Assembly: GCA_025642075.2 (NCBI GenBank)
Contig: JAODUO010001374.1
Location: forward strand, 1 to 64,000
Direction: 5' to 3'
Length of the DNA: 64,000 bases
Source of the DNA: Ridgeia piscesae
Taxonomy: Eukaryota; Annelida; Polychaeta; Sabellida; Siboglinidae
Shown: positions 48,321-59,175 of the stretch, piece by piece
Position numbering within the stretch: position 1 is the stretch's first letter
How the letters are laid out: every line of letters starts with the position of its first letter
Made by a program: the position numbers and the translations under genes
Notes under the pieces: model-generated
The model's input: the letters and a program-made list of their open reading frames with translations, nothing else
Database searches by the model: none
Told to the model about the DNA's origin: nothing

Positions 48321-49096
48321 GTGTTTATACCATCAATTAGTCTTAATTTCAATATCAATTTGTCATCGTCTCGCATCTTCATTGCAATATGGAATGCCAA
48401 ATATTTTTGTTCCACTTTGCCCCAGGGTCACCTAGTCATAAGAACGTAATATGAAATGAAAAACAAAATCCAGGAGCAGAAAAACCTCGCTTTAAGTCTT
48501 GCCCGGGATTACCAGTGTGATCTAGCCTCGCTCGGTTGCATAACTTCACCGAAAAGACAGTCTGATCACTGAGCCAACTGGTGAATATTAGCCGTGTGAA
48601 GTGCTGCCACCTCACGAAGACTGGGTAATCGAAGTTAATCCTGCCATAATTCCTGATTCATAAACAACTGCAAATCTGTATTTCTGTTTATTTATGTGTG
48701 AATAATAGGTTTAATTTTGAAGTTTTTTTATTATAAAATATGTTCTGATGATATTCTTATTTAATTAATACACGTTTGTATTGTTGGTCAATTGTATAGG
48801 CTAATACTATTATATCAACATGAAATAATATGTGTGTATTTATGCTTGTATAAATATACTAACGAAATTGATGCACTTTCAACAAATGTTGAACATACTT
48901 GGGGTCAATAAATATTGTTGTTATGGTCATGGTTAATTTGTTATTTGAAATTCGGCCTGAGAACCAGTCGGCGTCTGTACCCTATTCTGGAGAGCATACC
49001 TGCACAAATCTACCAGGAGTTGAGAGACAGAAACGTGCTGCCACCTCACGGAGTCTGAGTAAACGAGGCTAAGTGTGAACAGGTTATGTGGCTTAC

Positions 49097-49959
49097 CCGG
49101 ACCCTTGGCTTTGAGGTCTCTTCGAGATTCTACACTGCGGTCCTGAGAAGCCTTCGGCGCAGTCGCACTGAAACCGGCGGTCCGGCATATGGCGACATGT
49201 TCCACCGTTTGGACATGTCCTGTCGCACGACAAGTAGTCTTTGGCTTTGAACGACTTAGGTCGGATCTTCATCGATGTCATCGTGAAGTACCCTTCGACG
49301 TCCTTCCAAGCGACGCGGGTGTTTAGTACGCGCGAAACCATTTTGCCGTTGAGGTCAACGCCGTACGTCGGCTCCGTGCCTACGTACCACCACCCCGTCT
49401 CGAAGTCCTCGCGGGCCATTTTGCAGTCAGGGCTGTCTTTGACACAGAATCTACCCTCCACGTGTTCCCTCAGCGAATCCGGCAGAGTGCTGTGGGGGCG
49501 TACTTTACCGAGGTGAAGTCGGTAACGGCCGGATTCCGGCCCGACAGAAAAGTCCTCGTACTCGATGTGTCTTTCCACGTATCTCGTCTGATTCTCATAC
49601 CCGACCTCGATCCGCAGAATCGTCGGGCGATCCTTCGTCAGCCGGTACATGTGCTCGAGGCCGAACCAGAACGTTTCACCCCGGCCGAAGCCCTTCTTGT
49701 ATTCCGCCCATGTCCGGTAGAAATTCACGTCCGGATCGCGTCTGTTCTGGATAATTGTCCAACCGCCGCCCGCCGTCTTGAAATCGCACATCACCTTGAG
49801 GGGCACCGGTGAAAACACGTCACCGACGGGGATTTCCGTGACGCCCCAACACGCCATATCGGCACAGTCGACCGGGCCGCAAGCCGGTGGCGTCTGTGCC
49901 AGGACGCCCACCAGTTGCGCTGTCGCCAGCAGCCACACCGAGAAACATACCGCGGCCAT
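49097..49959 (-). CDS. Fibrinogen-like/EGF gene B, exon 1
   Basis: The exon codes 287 residues plus two bases. I chose the start MAAVCFSVWLLATAQLVGVL because it gives a clean signal peptide and is shared by B, C and D; upstream in-frame methionines lie in what looks like 5' UTR. CGPVDCADMACW follows, then a fibrinogen-like domain (CDFKTAGGGWTIIQ, NFYRTWAEYKKGFG, ETFWFGLEHMYRLT, FCVKDSPDCKMAR, ETGWWYVGTE, VDLNGKM, SMKIRPKSF), then a six-Cys EGF domain (CDRTCPNGGTC...CDCAEGFSGPQC) and a Ser/Gly-rich end (KRPQSQGSG). NQT is a candidate glycosylation site. The donor GG/GTAAGC has the same phase as in A and C. Unspliced, the donor gives TAA at once. Exon 2 is assigned at 40354-40420. Confidence 0.9.
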
Positions 49960-50106
49960 GTTGAGGCGGCCACTATTGTTTGACGTCGAGATGTCGTCTC
50001 TTACGTCGTTACGTTGCGCGTACGTCACACAGGGGTATACGTTTCGGTGGCGTTTCCCGCGAGTACTTTTCCCCGTGGTGTCTTCAATCGTCACTCACTC
50101 TTCCCA

Positions 50107-50594
50107 GGTTGGTATAAGTGGACGCTAAGTGCAGTCGATGTCCACTAGCTAGGTTATACTTGACCCCGTCATCTCTATCGATGGTTGGTCAGGACCGGAG
50201 CGTTGAAGATCCGGTTCCGTATGAGTCCGTAATTCACCACCAAATATCAAGGTATTCGTAGACCAGTTTAGTGTACACTGCTTTGGTACGCCTACGTGGA
50301 ATTATCTTGTTCATCTGGGGTGAATTGCATCACGGGAGTGAGATAGTATTACCGGGAATTGCTGGCGAAGTCTGACACCATCGTGTGTGATTCGGGTCAC
50401 AGTCGGGTTGACAGTTGTTACACAGAAACATTACGTTATGTTGCCAGTCGTACCGTTATCCTAGTACATACTCACACACATGTACACTTACATACGCACG
50501 CGTAGAACACATGCACTAACAAGTAGTAACGCTCGCACATACACGCACGTACGTATGGGCACACACACACATACACGCATACAAATTCACATTT

Positions 50595-50636
<42 letters not shown>

Positions 50637-50735
50637 GCACACGCACGCACGCACGCACACGCACACAGTATGTAGTAACCAAACGCATAGATCGATGTCG
50701 TCTCAGTAAACATATACTCCGACACACTTGATTGA
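50107..50735. repeat. Family upstream/3'-flank module between genes B and C
   Basis: Duplicate of 39575-40255 and 57430-58075. It includes the CA/ACGC tract at 50470-50668 and the polyadenylation signal of gene C at 50736-50745 on the minus strand. Confidence 0.88.
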
Positions 50736-50830
50736 TTTATTTATTGATTCATGTGTGACATAGCTCGTCCGTGTCTTCCCCTGGAAATTGTCCTGTTTCT
50801 TGCGGTGACTCGGACACGGAGCGGAGTGGT

Positions 50831-50897
50831 TCAGGCTGTCCCGCCCATTGCCAGCAGGCCGACCACCAACAGCCAGCATCCGAGGACCTGGTTCGAC
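50831..50897 (-). CDS. Fibrinogen-like/EGF gene C, exon 2
   Basis: This 67-nt exon has the same acceptor, phase and product as exon 2 of B (SNQVLGCWLLVVGLLAMGGTA, then TGA at 50831-50833). It belongs by order and phase to exon 1 at 56424-57280, with an intron of 5.5 kb. It predicts a tail-less hydrophobic C-terminus. Confidence 0.62.
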
Positions 50898-51089
50898 CTG
50901 AACGCACAACGCAAAACACACAACTGAGGATCTGGTCTGACCTGCAAGTACGCTTGTGCGTACATTTGTGTACAGGACTATGTATGTGTAAGACCCGTGG
51001 ATCCAGTGTTAGAGCGAATACACTGTGCCTAGACTCCACTTTCGGTGTCTGTCACACTCTGGCCGCAGTGAACGCGATCCAATGGGCGA

Positions 51090-51303
51090 GAGGGAGAGGG
51101 GGGAGGCAGGGAGAGAGAGAGAGGAGGGAGGGAGGGAGAGAGAGAGGGCAGGGAGGGAGGGAGGGAGGGAGGGAGAGAGACAGAGAGAGAGAGGAGGGAG
51201 GGAGGGAGGGACAGAGAGAGGAGGAGGGAGGGACGGAGAGAGAGAGAGGAGGGAGGGAGATGCGGGAGGGGAGGGAGGGAGAGAGGGAAGAGGGAGGGAG
51301 GGA
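51090..51303. repeat. GA-rich tract in intron of gene C
   Basis: GGGA and GAGA repeats stand at the same position as 40609-40893 in B and 58436-58600 in D. Confidence 0.93.
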
Positions 51304-52028
51304 AATAATAATAAGAAGAACATTTATAAAGCGCCATAAATCTGGAAATATCCATTCGGAGGCGCTGTACATGAGTATGTATACATGAAAATTATAATAT
51401 TAAGTTTGTTAAGGTAAATAAAATATTTCTAAAAAGTAATAGTAATAAATAATAAAATTAATAAATTAGCTAAAGATAATTATAAAAATAAATGGTATAT
51501 TGATAATAAAATAATGAGTATGACATTAAGTAAAATTAATGTAAAACATGTACAAGATAATAAATAGGTGAAATAAAAATTAAATAAACTGACAGGTGTC
51601 TATATTTCATACACAGCCCGGAATAGGTGGGTTTTCAATAGTCTTTTAAAAGTCACGATGCAACAGGTTTTCTTTATCTCGGCAGGGAGAGAGTTCCACA
51701 GTCGCGGACCTGCTACTGAAAACATTCTATCACCGTATCGGCTGCGAGATGGCGGCACGTAGAAGTCAAACTGTGGATATCTGATGTCGTCGCAGTTGGA
51801 AACAATTCAAGTCGTGATACCCATGGCGCTGGATGGTGGTCTCTGGTCAAGGACGAGACGAGTGTGGAATGGGATTGAAATGCCACACGAATCGTCTCAA
51901 TTTTTGCCGAGAAGAAGTCCGTTTAGATTTAACAAGATTGATTTAACAAGATTGCCACCTAGAGATTCAACTCTAGATGGCAGGTGGACTAGGAAGCCAT
52001 TTAGCTTATCGAGAGTCCAACCTATCTA
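51304..52028. mobile_element. Unclassified dispersed element starting with AATAATAATAAG...AAGCGCC
   Basis: Between the GA tract and the LINE 3' end lies a segment beginning AATAATAATAAGAAGAACAT, with AAAGCGCCATAAATC and GGAGGCGCTGTACATG and then a GC-richer part (GTGGGTTTTCAATAGTC, GAGAGTTCCACAGTCGCGG). Pieces like this are widespread in invertebrate genomes as transposon ends, and the place is not filled in B and D. Its class was not determined. Confidence 0.4.
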
Positions 52029-53555
52029 TCTAAGTATATCCCGCCCTTCTTAGGTATATGTCGATTTTATTTTTAAATATATTGACACTACTAGCACCTA
52101 CACAATCAGCTGATAATCTGTTCCATTCGTTTACTGTTCTTTGTGAAAATGAAAATTTTCTAATATCTAGTCTACACTGCTTCTTTGCTAATGTAACTCC
52201 ATGTCCTCTAGTCCTTCTCTCTTCCTTGACTGTGAAAAAAATATTTCTGTCAATATTTACATATCCATTCAATATTTTAAACACCTCAATCTGATCTCCT
52301 CTCAATCTTCTGGTTTCTAGTGTTGTTAAACCACATTCTTTTAGACGCATTTCATAACTAATATTCCTGAGTTTTTGTATCATTTTGGTTGCTCTCCTTT
52401 GTACTCTTTCTAGCATATCAATATCCTTCTTGCGATATGGCCTCCATGCTTGTATACAATATTCTAAGTGAGGCCTAACTATTGTTTTATACAGCGGTAT
52501 TATTAGTTCTTTTTCTTTGTACACTATATTTCGCCTAATTAATCCAAGAATTTGGTTTCCCTTCGCTGCTGCAATTCCACACTGCTCTGATACCTTCATG
52601 TCAGCACTAATAGTTAACCCTAAGTCCTTTTCCTTTAAGGTAGTATTTAGTACAGTATCACCCATTGTATATTGTGCATCTTCATTCCCATGTCCTGTGT
52701 GAAGGCACTTACACTTTCCAAAATTAAACAGCATTTGCCACTTCTCAGACCATTCTATCAACTTATTAAGATCATCTTGTAAATGCTGTCTATCTGCATC
52801 ACTTAATTTTCCTAAACACTTTTGTGTCGTCCGCAAACTTCAACACCTTGCTTGTTATGTCATCATCCAAATCATTGATATATATTAAGAATAAAATAGG
52901 TCCCAGTACTGATCCCTGTGGTACTCCACTCAAAACCGCTTTCCAGTTTGAAACCTCCCCATCAACTACTACTCTTTGTCTTCTATCAATAAGCCATTTT
53001 TCTATCCAGTTGATCATTCCATTTCCTATGCCATGGGCCTTTAGTTTAAGTAGTAGTCTTTGGTGTGGCACTTTGTCAAAGGCTTTTTTAAAATCTAAGT
53101 AGATTATATCTACTGGTGATCCCTCATCTAGCCACTTTGTGACATCTTCCAAAAAACATAACATATTTGTTAAGCATGACCTCGCTTTTAAAAACCCATG
53201 TTGAGATGGGTTTATCAATTTATTTTTAACAAGAAAATCAACCAGGTGATCTTTAATTAGTCTTTCTAATAGTTTGCAAATCACCGATGTTAAACTCACT
53301 GGTCTATAGTTCTCTGACTTGTTTCTCGAACCTTTTTTAAATAATGGTATAATGTTTGCTTCTTTCCATTCTAACGGAACTATTCCCTCCCCTAATGACA
53401 AATTGAACACTGTTGCAAGCGGTATGCTGATTTGTTCTACAATTTCCAATAGTAATTTGGGAGGAATCCCATCCACTCCAGGTGATTTATTATCCTTCAT
53501 ATCTCTTATTTTCATAGCTACCATTGTTGGAGTTACAATTAGTTGTCCTAAATAG
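52029..53555 (-). mobile_element. LINE reverse transcriptase (5'-truncated, near intact)
   Basis: On the minus strand two overlapping ORFs (about 53578-52799 and 52836-52030) give one non-LTR reverse transcriptase. It shows DNKSPGVDGIPPKLL, IIPLFKKGSRNKSENYRPVS, LTSVICKLLERLI, IIYLDFKKAFDKVPHQRLL, LSGVPQGSVLGPILFLIYIN, the catalytic LKFADDTKVF, and a C-terminal part with VRPHLEYCIQAWRPYRKKDI. A single frameshift separates the two ORFs right after the FADD box. The 3' end is followed by a TAGATAG repeat. It sits in the intron of gene C in the direction of the gene. Confidence 0.88.
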
Positions 53556-55020
53556 ACGATACAGTCGCCGATTGTCACACCCGCACTGTTCTATCTCAGA
53601 GGTATAGTAGTCAGACTTCGCTTATATGATCGTCCTCTTTACCTCTGCGCATTGTCTCATATATTTCACGATGTACTTGAAGTGATGTGTGACGCCACTT
53701 CCGTTCACACTGTCGTCTAATTTGTTTGGCTTTGATAACCTTCTTATTATACCAGGGTACCAGTGGACGATCGGCGATGCGACATGTCTGTAGTGGTGCA
53801 TGCTTCTCGATAAGTTTGGTCAAGACCACATTGTAGTGGTTTGCAAGTTCAGTTGTTGTTTGTTTGCCGGATGAGATCGCGTTCGGTAAAGACGAGGCTA
53901 TGTCGCTACAAAACGCAGGTTTGTTAATGGCTTTATACTTTCGGTACGTGATTGTTTTCCGCGGAACGACCGGTTTCTCCATGTCGACGAGACACTCCAC
54001 CCAAAGGTGATGCGAGAGCAGCAGCGTAGTTTTTGTCGAAGTGATGCCGTGATTTCCGGATGGAGTGAGGATCAGATCAATTGTGTGACCGTCAATGTGT
54101 GTTGCAGCGTGGACATGTTGAATGATATTGAGTGACTCAAGCAGATCAGCGAAACGTTTCACATTGTTGTCGGATGGCACATCCCAGTGGATGTTGAAAT
54201 CACCGACAATCGCAAAACGGGTGGTCATCAATGCATAATGTTCGATGAAACCAGTAAATTCAACAAGAAACTCAGCGTACGAATGTTTGTTCTTTTTTCG
54301 ACGGAGGTGGACGGTATATGATAAAAAGCTTCATAGAATTTCCAGCTGATGAAACATCAACATCCATGAATTCGAAAGATTTCATATCATCACATCGATT
54401 GACAACCGCCTTGAAACTCGATTGGTAAACAAGGACAATACCACCATCACGGCGAGTTTTCCGAGGTAGATGTACACACTTATAGTCGGCAGTGGTCAGG
54501 TCTTTTATGACTTTATTGTCTCTTTCACCAATGTTCAACCATGTTTCGGTGATGGTTATATGATCCATGTTTACCTCTGTCATGTAATCCGTAAAAACAT
54601 CGGTTTTGTTGCAAATATTGAGCGGGCGTTGACAATGCCCAATTTGACCGGCACCGCGACCCGGCTGCTCGCACTTTTGTTAATGGCAGGCGACACGGGG
54701 GACACAACAATGTCGACGTCGACTACAGGTTCACTGTGATCCATCGATGGTGACGGTGTCACTGATACACACGTAATACTGTCATAATTAACACAGTTGG
54801 TGTCAGAGAGGACAACTGTCGGTTGCGTGGACACAATGACATGTATCGGTCGTTGTTTGCGTGCACCCCCACGACAGCCTCGATGGGTGGACCGATGGAA
54901 TGCCACCCCCACTTCACAAGCAGCTCTCCAGGCACTGTGACCGCTGGGCCGTAGCATATACAGGTACTCTTGGGTCAGGATGGGCGTGTAAACAATGTCC
55001 ACTTTGTTCGGGTAACACAT
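53556..55020 (-). mobile_element. LINE endonuclease part (different LINE copy or family)
   Basis: Minus-strand fragments encode an apurinic-type endonuclease: GIVNARSIFATKP, DHITITETWLN, RRDGGIVLVYQSSF, LFIIYRPPPS, FAIVGDFNIHWDVPS and HTIDLILTPSG, followed by the linker KYKAINKPAF...RRQCERKW and YYTSEIEQCG. The ORF is broken at about 54580, 54250 and 53620. At about 53555 it changes abruptly into the RT of the neighbouring element, without the usual spacer, so the two parts are probably separate insertions. Confidence 0.8.
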
Positions 55021-55256
55021 GACTGACCACTAGATTGTCAATGTCTAACAGGTGCAATTGCAAATGTAAGTCGGATACATTAATACAAATGCACAAACAC
55101 TTGATAAAAATCACTCACACCAACGTCCTCCTGGTGTATTCATGAAGCGTATATAAAAACAAGAGCGATGGAGACCGGGCAGAAGTGGCAAAATCCGTAG
55201 TATTTCTGGACAACGACAATAGGTGCAGCCACACAGGCGCGGACCAATACACTTCT

Positions 55257-55385
55257 CAAAGAAGAGAGAGGATGGAGGGAGGGAGGAAGAGAAAGAGGTA
55301 GGGAGGGAGCGGCGAGGCAATGGGGAGAGAGAGGAAGAGGGAAAGGGAGACGGACAGGGAGATGGAACAGGGAGAGCGAGAGAAA
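55257..55385. repeat. Short GA-rich tract in the C intron
   Basis: GGGA and GAGA repeats. Its right flank (GAGAAACCACCACTCAAGCAG) is the same as that after the D tract at 58680, so this tract is the true right end of the original one, split by the LINE insertions. Confidence 0.8.
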
Positions 55386-55828
55386 CCACCACTCAAGCAG
55401 TCGACGACATCAATAGACTTAATACTTGACCACTTCCACTAGTCGATCAATGAATCCTTATAGACACTTAGGGGCTTTGTAAATAATAATAACGTGTGTT
55501 TCCCATAAAATGGACGTTGAAAGGTAGATGAAGAGTCCAATTGGTATAAATCCTATTTTGTAAAAATGGGCTTAGCGCTGCACAGGTAACCCACAATATG
55601 GCTAAATTCTGTCTATAGTTTATATACATTTCCAGCTGTGCCTGTATCGGTGTGGTTAGTTTTTGATAGAATAAACCAGTTCCAATTGACTGACGTAATG
55701 TGTTCTAGTCATTCTTGTTAACACAATGAACTCAGACCCTACCTGTACATATCACCTGTAATTAGTTTAACAACTGCGTCACTTGAAGACATATATATAT
55801 ATATATATATATATCAGGCCAGTATATG

Positions 55829-55878
<50 letters not shown>

Positions 55879-55881
<3 letters not shown>

Positions 55882-56017
55882 AATATCCATTTTATCAGAT
55901 AATATTTTATTATAAAAACTATTCAAAATTAAATCTGTATATATATATATAAAATCACACAGATTTAATTTTGAATAGTTTTTTTATAATAACATATCTG
56001 ATAAAATGGATATTCTT
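55879..56017. repeat. Long hairpin (60-bp arms) in intron of gene C
   Basis: The left arm (55879-55938) and right arm (55959-56017) are inverted copies over about 60 bp with few mismatches, around an AT loop. They begin with AAGAATATCCATTTTATCAG and end with CTGATAAAATGGATATTCTT. The homologous hairpin in D is at 60838-60955. In B only right-arm-like DNA is found (48705-48770). Confidence 0.9.
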
Positions 56018-56423
56018 ATTTAATTATTTATATGAATTAGCTGTCTGGTGGTGGTTTATTTGGTACAACACGTGTGTATGTATTGTTGATCTATTATATA
56101 GGCTGATAGTAGTATATCAACATGAAATAATATGTGTGTATTTATGCTTGTATAAATATACTAACGAAATTGATGCACTTTCAACAAATGTACATACTTG
56201 GGGTCAATAAATATTATTGTTATGGTCATGGTTAATTTGTTATTTGAAATTTAGCCTGAGAACTAGTAGGCGTCTGTACCCTATTCTGGAGTAAGGCCGC
56301 CCTTGTGCTTACATCGGCAGAGCATACATGCACAAATCTACCAGGAGTTGAGAGACAGAAACGTGCTGACACCTCACGGAGTCTGAGTAATCGAGGCTAA
56401 GTGTGAACAGTTGGGTGGTTTAC

Positions 56424-57280
56424 CCGGACCGTTGATGACTCTTCCAGACTCTACACTGCGGTCCTGTGAAGTCCGGGTCGCAGTCGCACTTGAAGCGGCG
56501 GTCCGGCGTCCGGCGACATGTTCCACCGTTTGGACATGTCCTGTCGCACGACACGCGGCCTTTGGCTTTGAACGACTTAGGTCGGATCTTCATCGATGTC
56601 ATCGTGAAGTACCCTTCGACGTCCTTCCAAGCGATGCGGATGTGTAGCACGCGCGAAACCATTTTGCCGTTGAGGTCAACGCCGTACGTCGGCTCCGTGC
56701 CTACGTACCACCACCCCGTCTCGAAGTAGTCGCGGGCCATTTTGCAGTCAGGGCTGTCCTTGACACAGAATCTACCCTCCACGTGTTCCCTCAGCGAATC
56801 CGGCAGAGTGCTGTTGGGGCGCTCTTTACCGAGGTGAAGTCGGTAACGGGTGGATTCCGACCCGACAGAAAAGTCCTCGTACTCGATGTGTCTTTCCACG
56901 TAAAACGTATGATTCTCATACCCGACCTCGATCCGCAGAATCGTCTGGCGATCCTTCGTCATCCGGTATATGTGCTCGAGGCCGAGCCAGAACGTGTCAC
57001 CCCGGCCGAAGCCCTTCTTGTATTCCGCCCATGTCCGGTAGAAATCCACGTGCGGGTCGCGTCTTTTCTGCATAATTGTCCAACCGCCGCCCGCCGTCTT
57101 GAAATCGCACATCACCTTGAGGGGCACCGGTGAAAACACGTCACCGGCGGGGATTTCCGTGGCGTCCCAACACGCCAGATCGGCACAGTCGACCGGGCCG
57201 CAAGCCGGTGGCGTCGTCGCCAGGACGCGCACCAGTTGCGCTGTCGCCAGCAGCCACACCGAGAAACATACCGCGGCCAT
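56424..57280 (-). CDS. Fibrinogen-like/EGF gene C, exon 1
   Basis: The exon codes 285 residues plus two bases. The start is MAAVCFSVWLLATAQLVRVL (signal peptide), followed by CGPVDCADLACW, a fibrinogen-like domain (CDFKTAGGGWTIMQ, DFYRTWAEYKKGFG, DTFWLGLEHIYRMT, FCVKDSPDCKMAR, ETGWWYVGTE, VDLNGKM) and an EGF domain (CDRTCPNGGTC...CDCDPDFTGPQC), ending KSHQRSG. NHT is a candidate glycosylation site. The donor GG/GTAAAC gives the same phase as A and B. It is intact throughout and very close to B and D, with changes clustered in the EGF part and in a few fibrinogen loop positions. Exon 2 is assigned at 50831-50897. Confidence 0.9.
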
Positions 57281-57429
57281 GTTGAGGCGGTCACTATTGT
57301 TTGACGTCGAGATGTCGTCTCTTACGTCGTTACGTTGCGCGTACGTCACACAGGGGTCTACGTTTCGGTGGCGTTTCCCGCGAGTACGTTTTCCCCGTGG
57401 TGTCTTCACTCATCACTCACTCTTCCCAG

Positions 57430-58033
57430 GTTGGTATAAGTGGACGCTAAGTGCAGCCGATGTCCACTAGCTTAGACTTGACCCGGTCATCTCTATCGGT
57501 GGTTGGTCAGGACCGGAGCGTTGAAGAGCCGGTTCCGTATGAGTCCGTAATTTACCACCAGATATCAAGGTATTCGCAGACCAGTTTAGTGTACACTGCT
57601 TTGGTACGCCTGCGTGGAATTATCTTGTTCATCTGGGGTGAATTGCATCACGGGAGTGAGATAGTATTACCGGGAATTGCTGGCGAAGTCTGACACCATC
57701 GTGTGTGTTTCGGGTCACAGTCAGGTTGACAGTTGTTACACAGAAACATTACGTTATGTTGCCAGTCGTACCGTTATCCTAGTACACACTCACACACATG
57801 TACACTTACATACGCACGCGTAGAACACATGCACTAACAAGTAGTAACGCTCGCACATACACGCACGTACGTACGGGTACACACACATACACGCATACAA
57901 ATTCACATTTGCACGCGCGCGCACGCACGCACGCACACACACAAACACACACACTCACACACACACACACACAATACGTAGTAACTAATCACATAGACCG
58001 ATGTCGTCTCAGTAAAGACATACTCCGATACAC

Positions 58034-58075
<42 letters not shown>
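57430..58075. repeat. Family upstream/3'-flank module between genes C and D
   Basis: Third copy of the module. It includes a CA/ACGC tract (57785-57973) and a (TGAT)n run at 58034-58075 that is short in the other copies. The polyadenylation signal of gene D lies at 58078-58083 on the minus strand. Confidence 0.88.
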
Positions 58076-58175
58076 TGTTTATTGATTCATGCGTGACGTA
58101 GTTCGTCCGTCGTCCGTGTCTTCCCCTGGAAATTGTCCTGTTTCTTGCGGTGACTCGGACACGGAGCGGAGTGGT

Positions 58176-58242
58176 TCAGGCTGTCCCGCTCATTGCCAGC
58201 AGGACGACCACCAACAGCCAACATCCGAGTACTTGGTTCGAC
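58176..58242 (-). CDS. Fibrinogen-like/EGF gene D, exon 2
   Basis: Same 67-nt exon as in B and C, coding SNQVLGCWLLVVVLLAMSGT and A, then TGA (58176-58178), with two replacements (Gly to Val, Gly to Ser) that keep or raise hydrophobicity. It belongs by order to exon 1 at 61376-62231, but the frameshift there means it is not read in frame as the sequence stands. Confidence 0.55.
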
Positions 58243-58435
58243 CTGAACGGACAACGCAAAACACACAACTGAGGATCTGGTCTGACCTGCAAATACGCTT
58301 GTGCGTACATTTGTGTACAGGACTATGTATGTGTAACACCCGGTGGATCCAGTGATAGAGCGAATACACTGTGCCTAGACTCCACTTTCGGCGTCTGTCA
58401 CACTCTGGCAGCAGTGAACGCGATCCAATGGGCGA

Positions 58436-58474
<39 letters not shown>

Positions 58475-58600
58475 GGGGGAGGGAGGGAGGGAGAGAGAGG
58501 GAGAGAGGGGGAGGGAGGAGGGAGGGGGAGGGAGGGAGAGAGAGAGTGAGTGAGAGGGAGGGAAGGAAGGAGGGAGGAAGAGAGAGAGAGAGGTAGGGAG
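58436..58600. repeat. GA-rich tract in intron of gene D
   Basis: GAGA and GGGA repeats at the same position as those in B and C. Confidence 0.93.
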
Positions 58601-59175
58601 GGAGCGGCGAGGCAATGGGGAGAGAGAGGAAGAGGGAGATGGAGACGGACAGGGAGATAGATGGAACATGGAGAGCGAGAGAAACCACCACTCAAGCAGT
58701 CGACGACATCAATAGACTTAATACTTGACCACTTCCACTAGTCGATCAATGAATCCTTATAGACACTTAGGGGCTTTGTAAATAATAATAAGGCATGTTT
58801 CCCATCAAATGGATGTTGAAGGGTAGATGAAGAGTCCAATTGGTATCAATCTTATTTTGTAAAATGGGCTTAGCGCTGCACAGGTAACACACAATATGGT
58901 TAAATTCTGTCTCTAGTTTGTATACATTTCCAACTGTGCCTATATCGGTGTGGCTAGTTTTTGATAGAATAAACCAGTTCCAATTGACTGACGTAATTTG
59001 TTCTAGCCATTCTTGTTAACACAATGAACTAGACCCTATCTGTACATATCACCTGTAATTAGTTTAACAACTCCGTCACTTGAAGACATATATATATATA
59101 TATATCTATATTGGAAAGGCCAATAAATTGCGATGATACGTTGGCGGATATATATATATATATTTGTGTGTGTGT

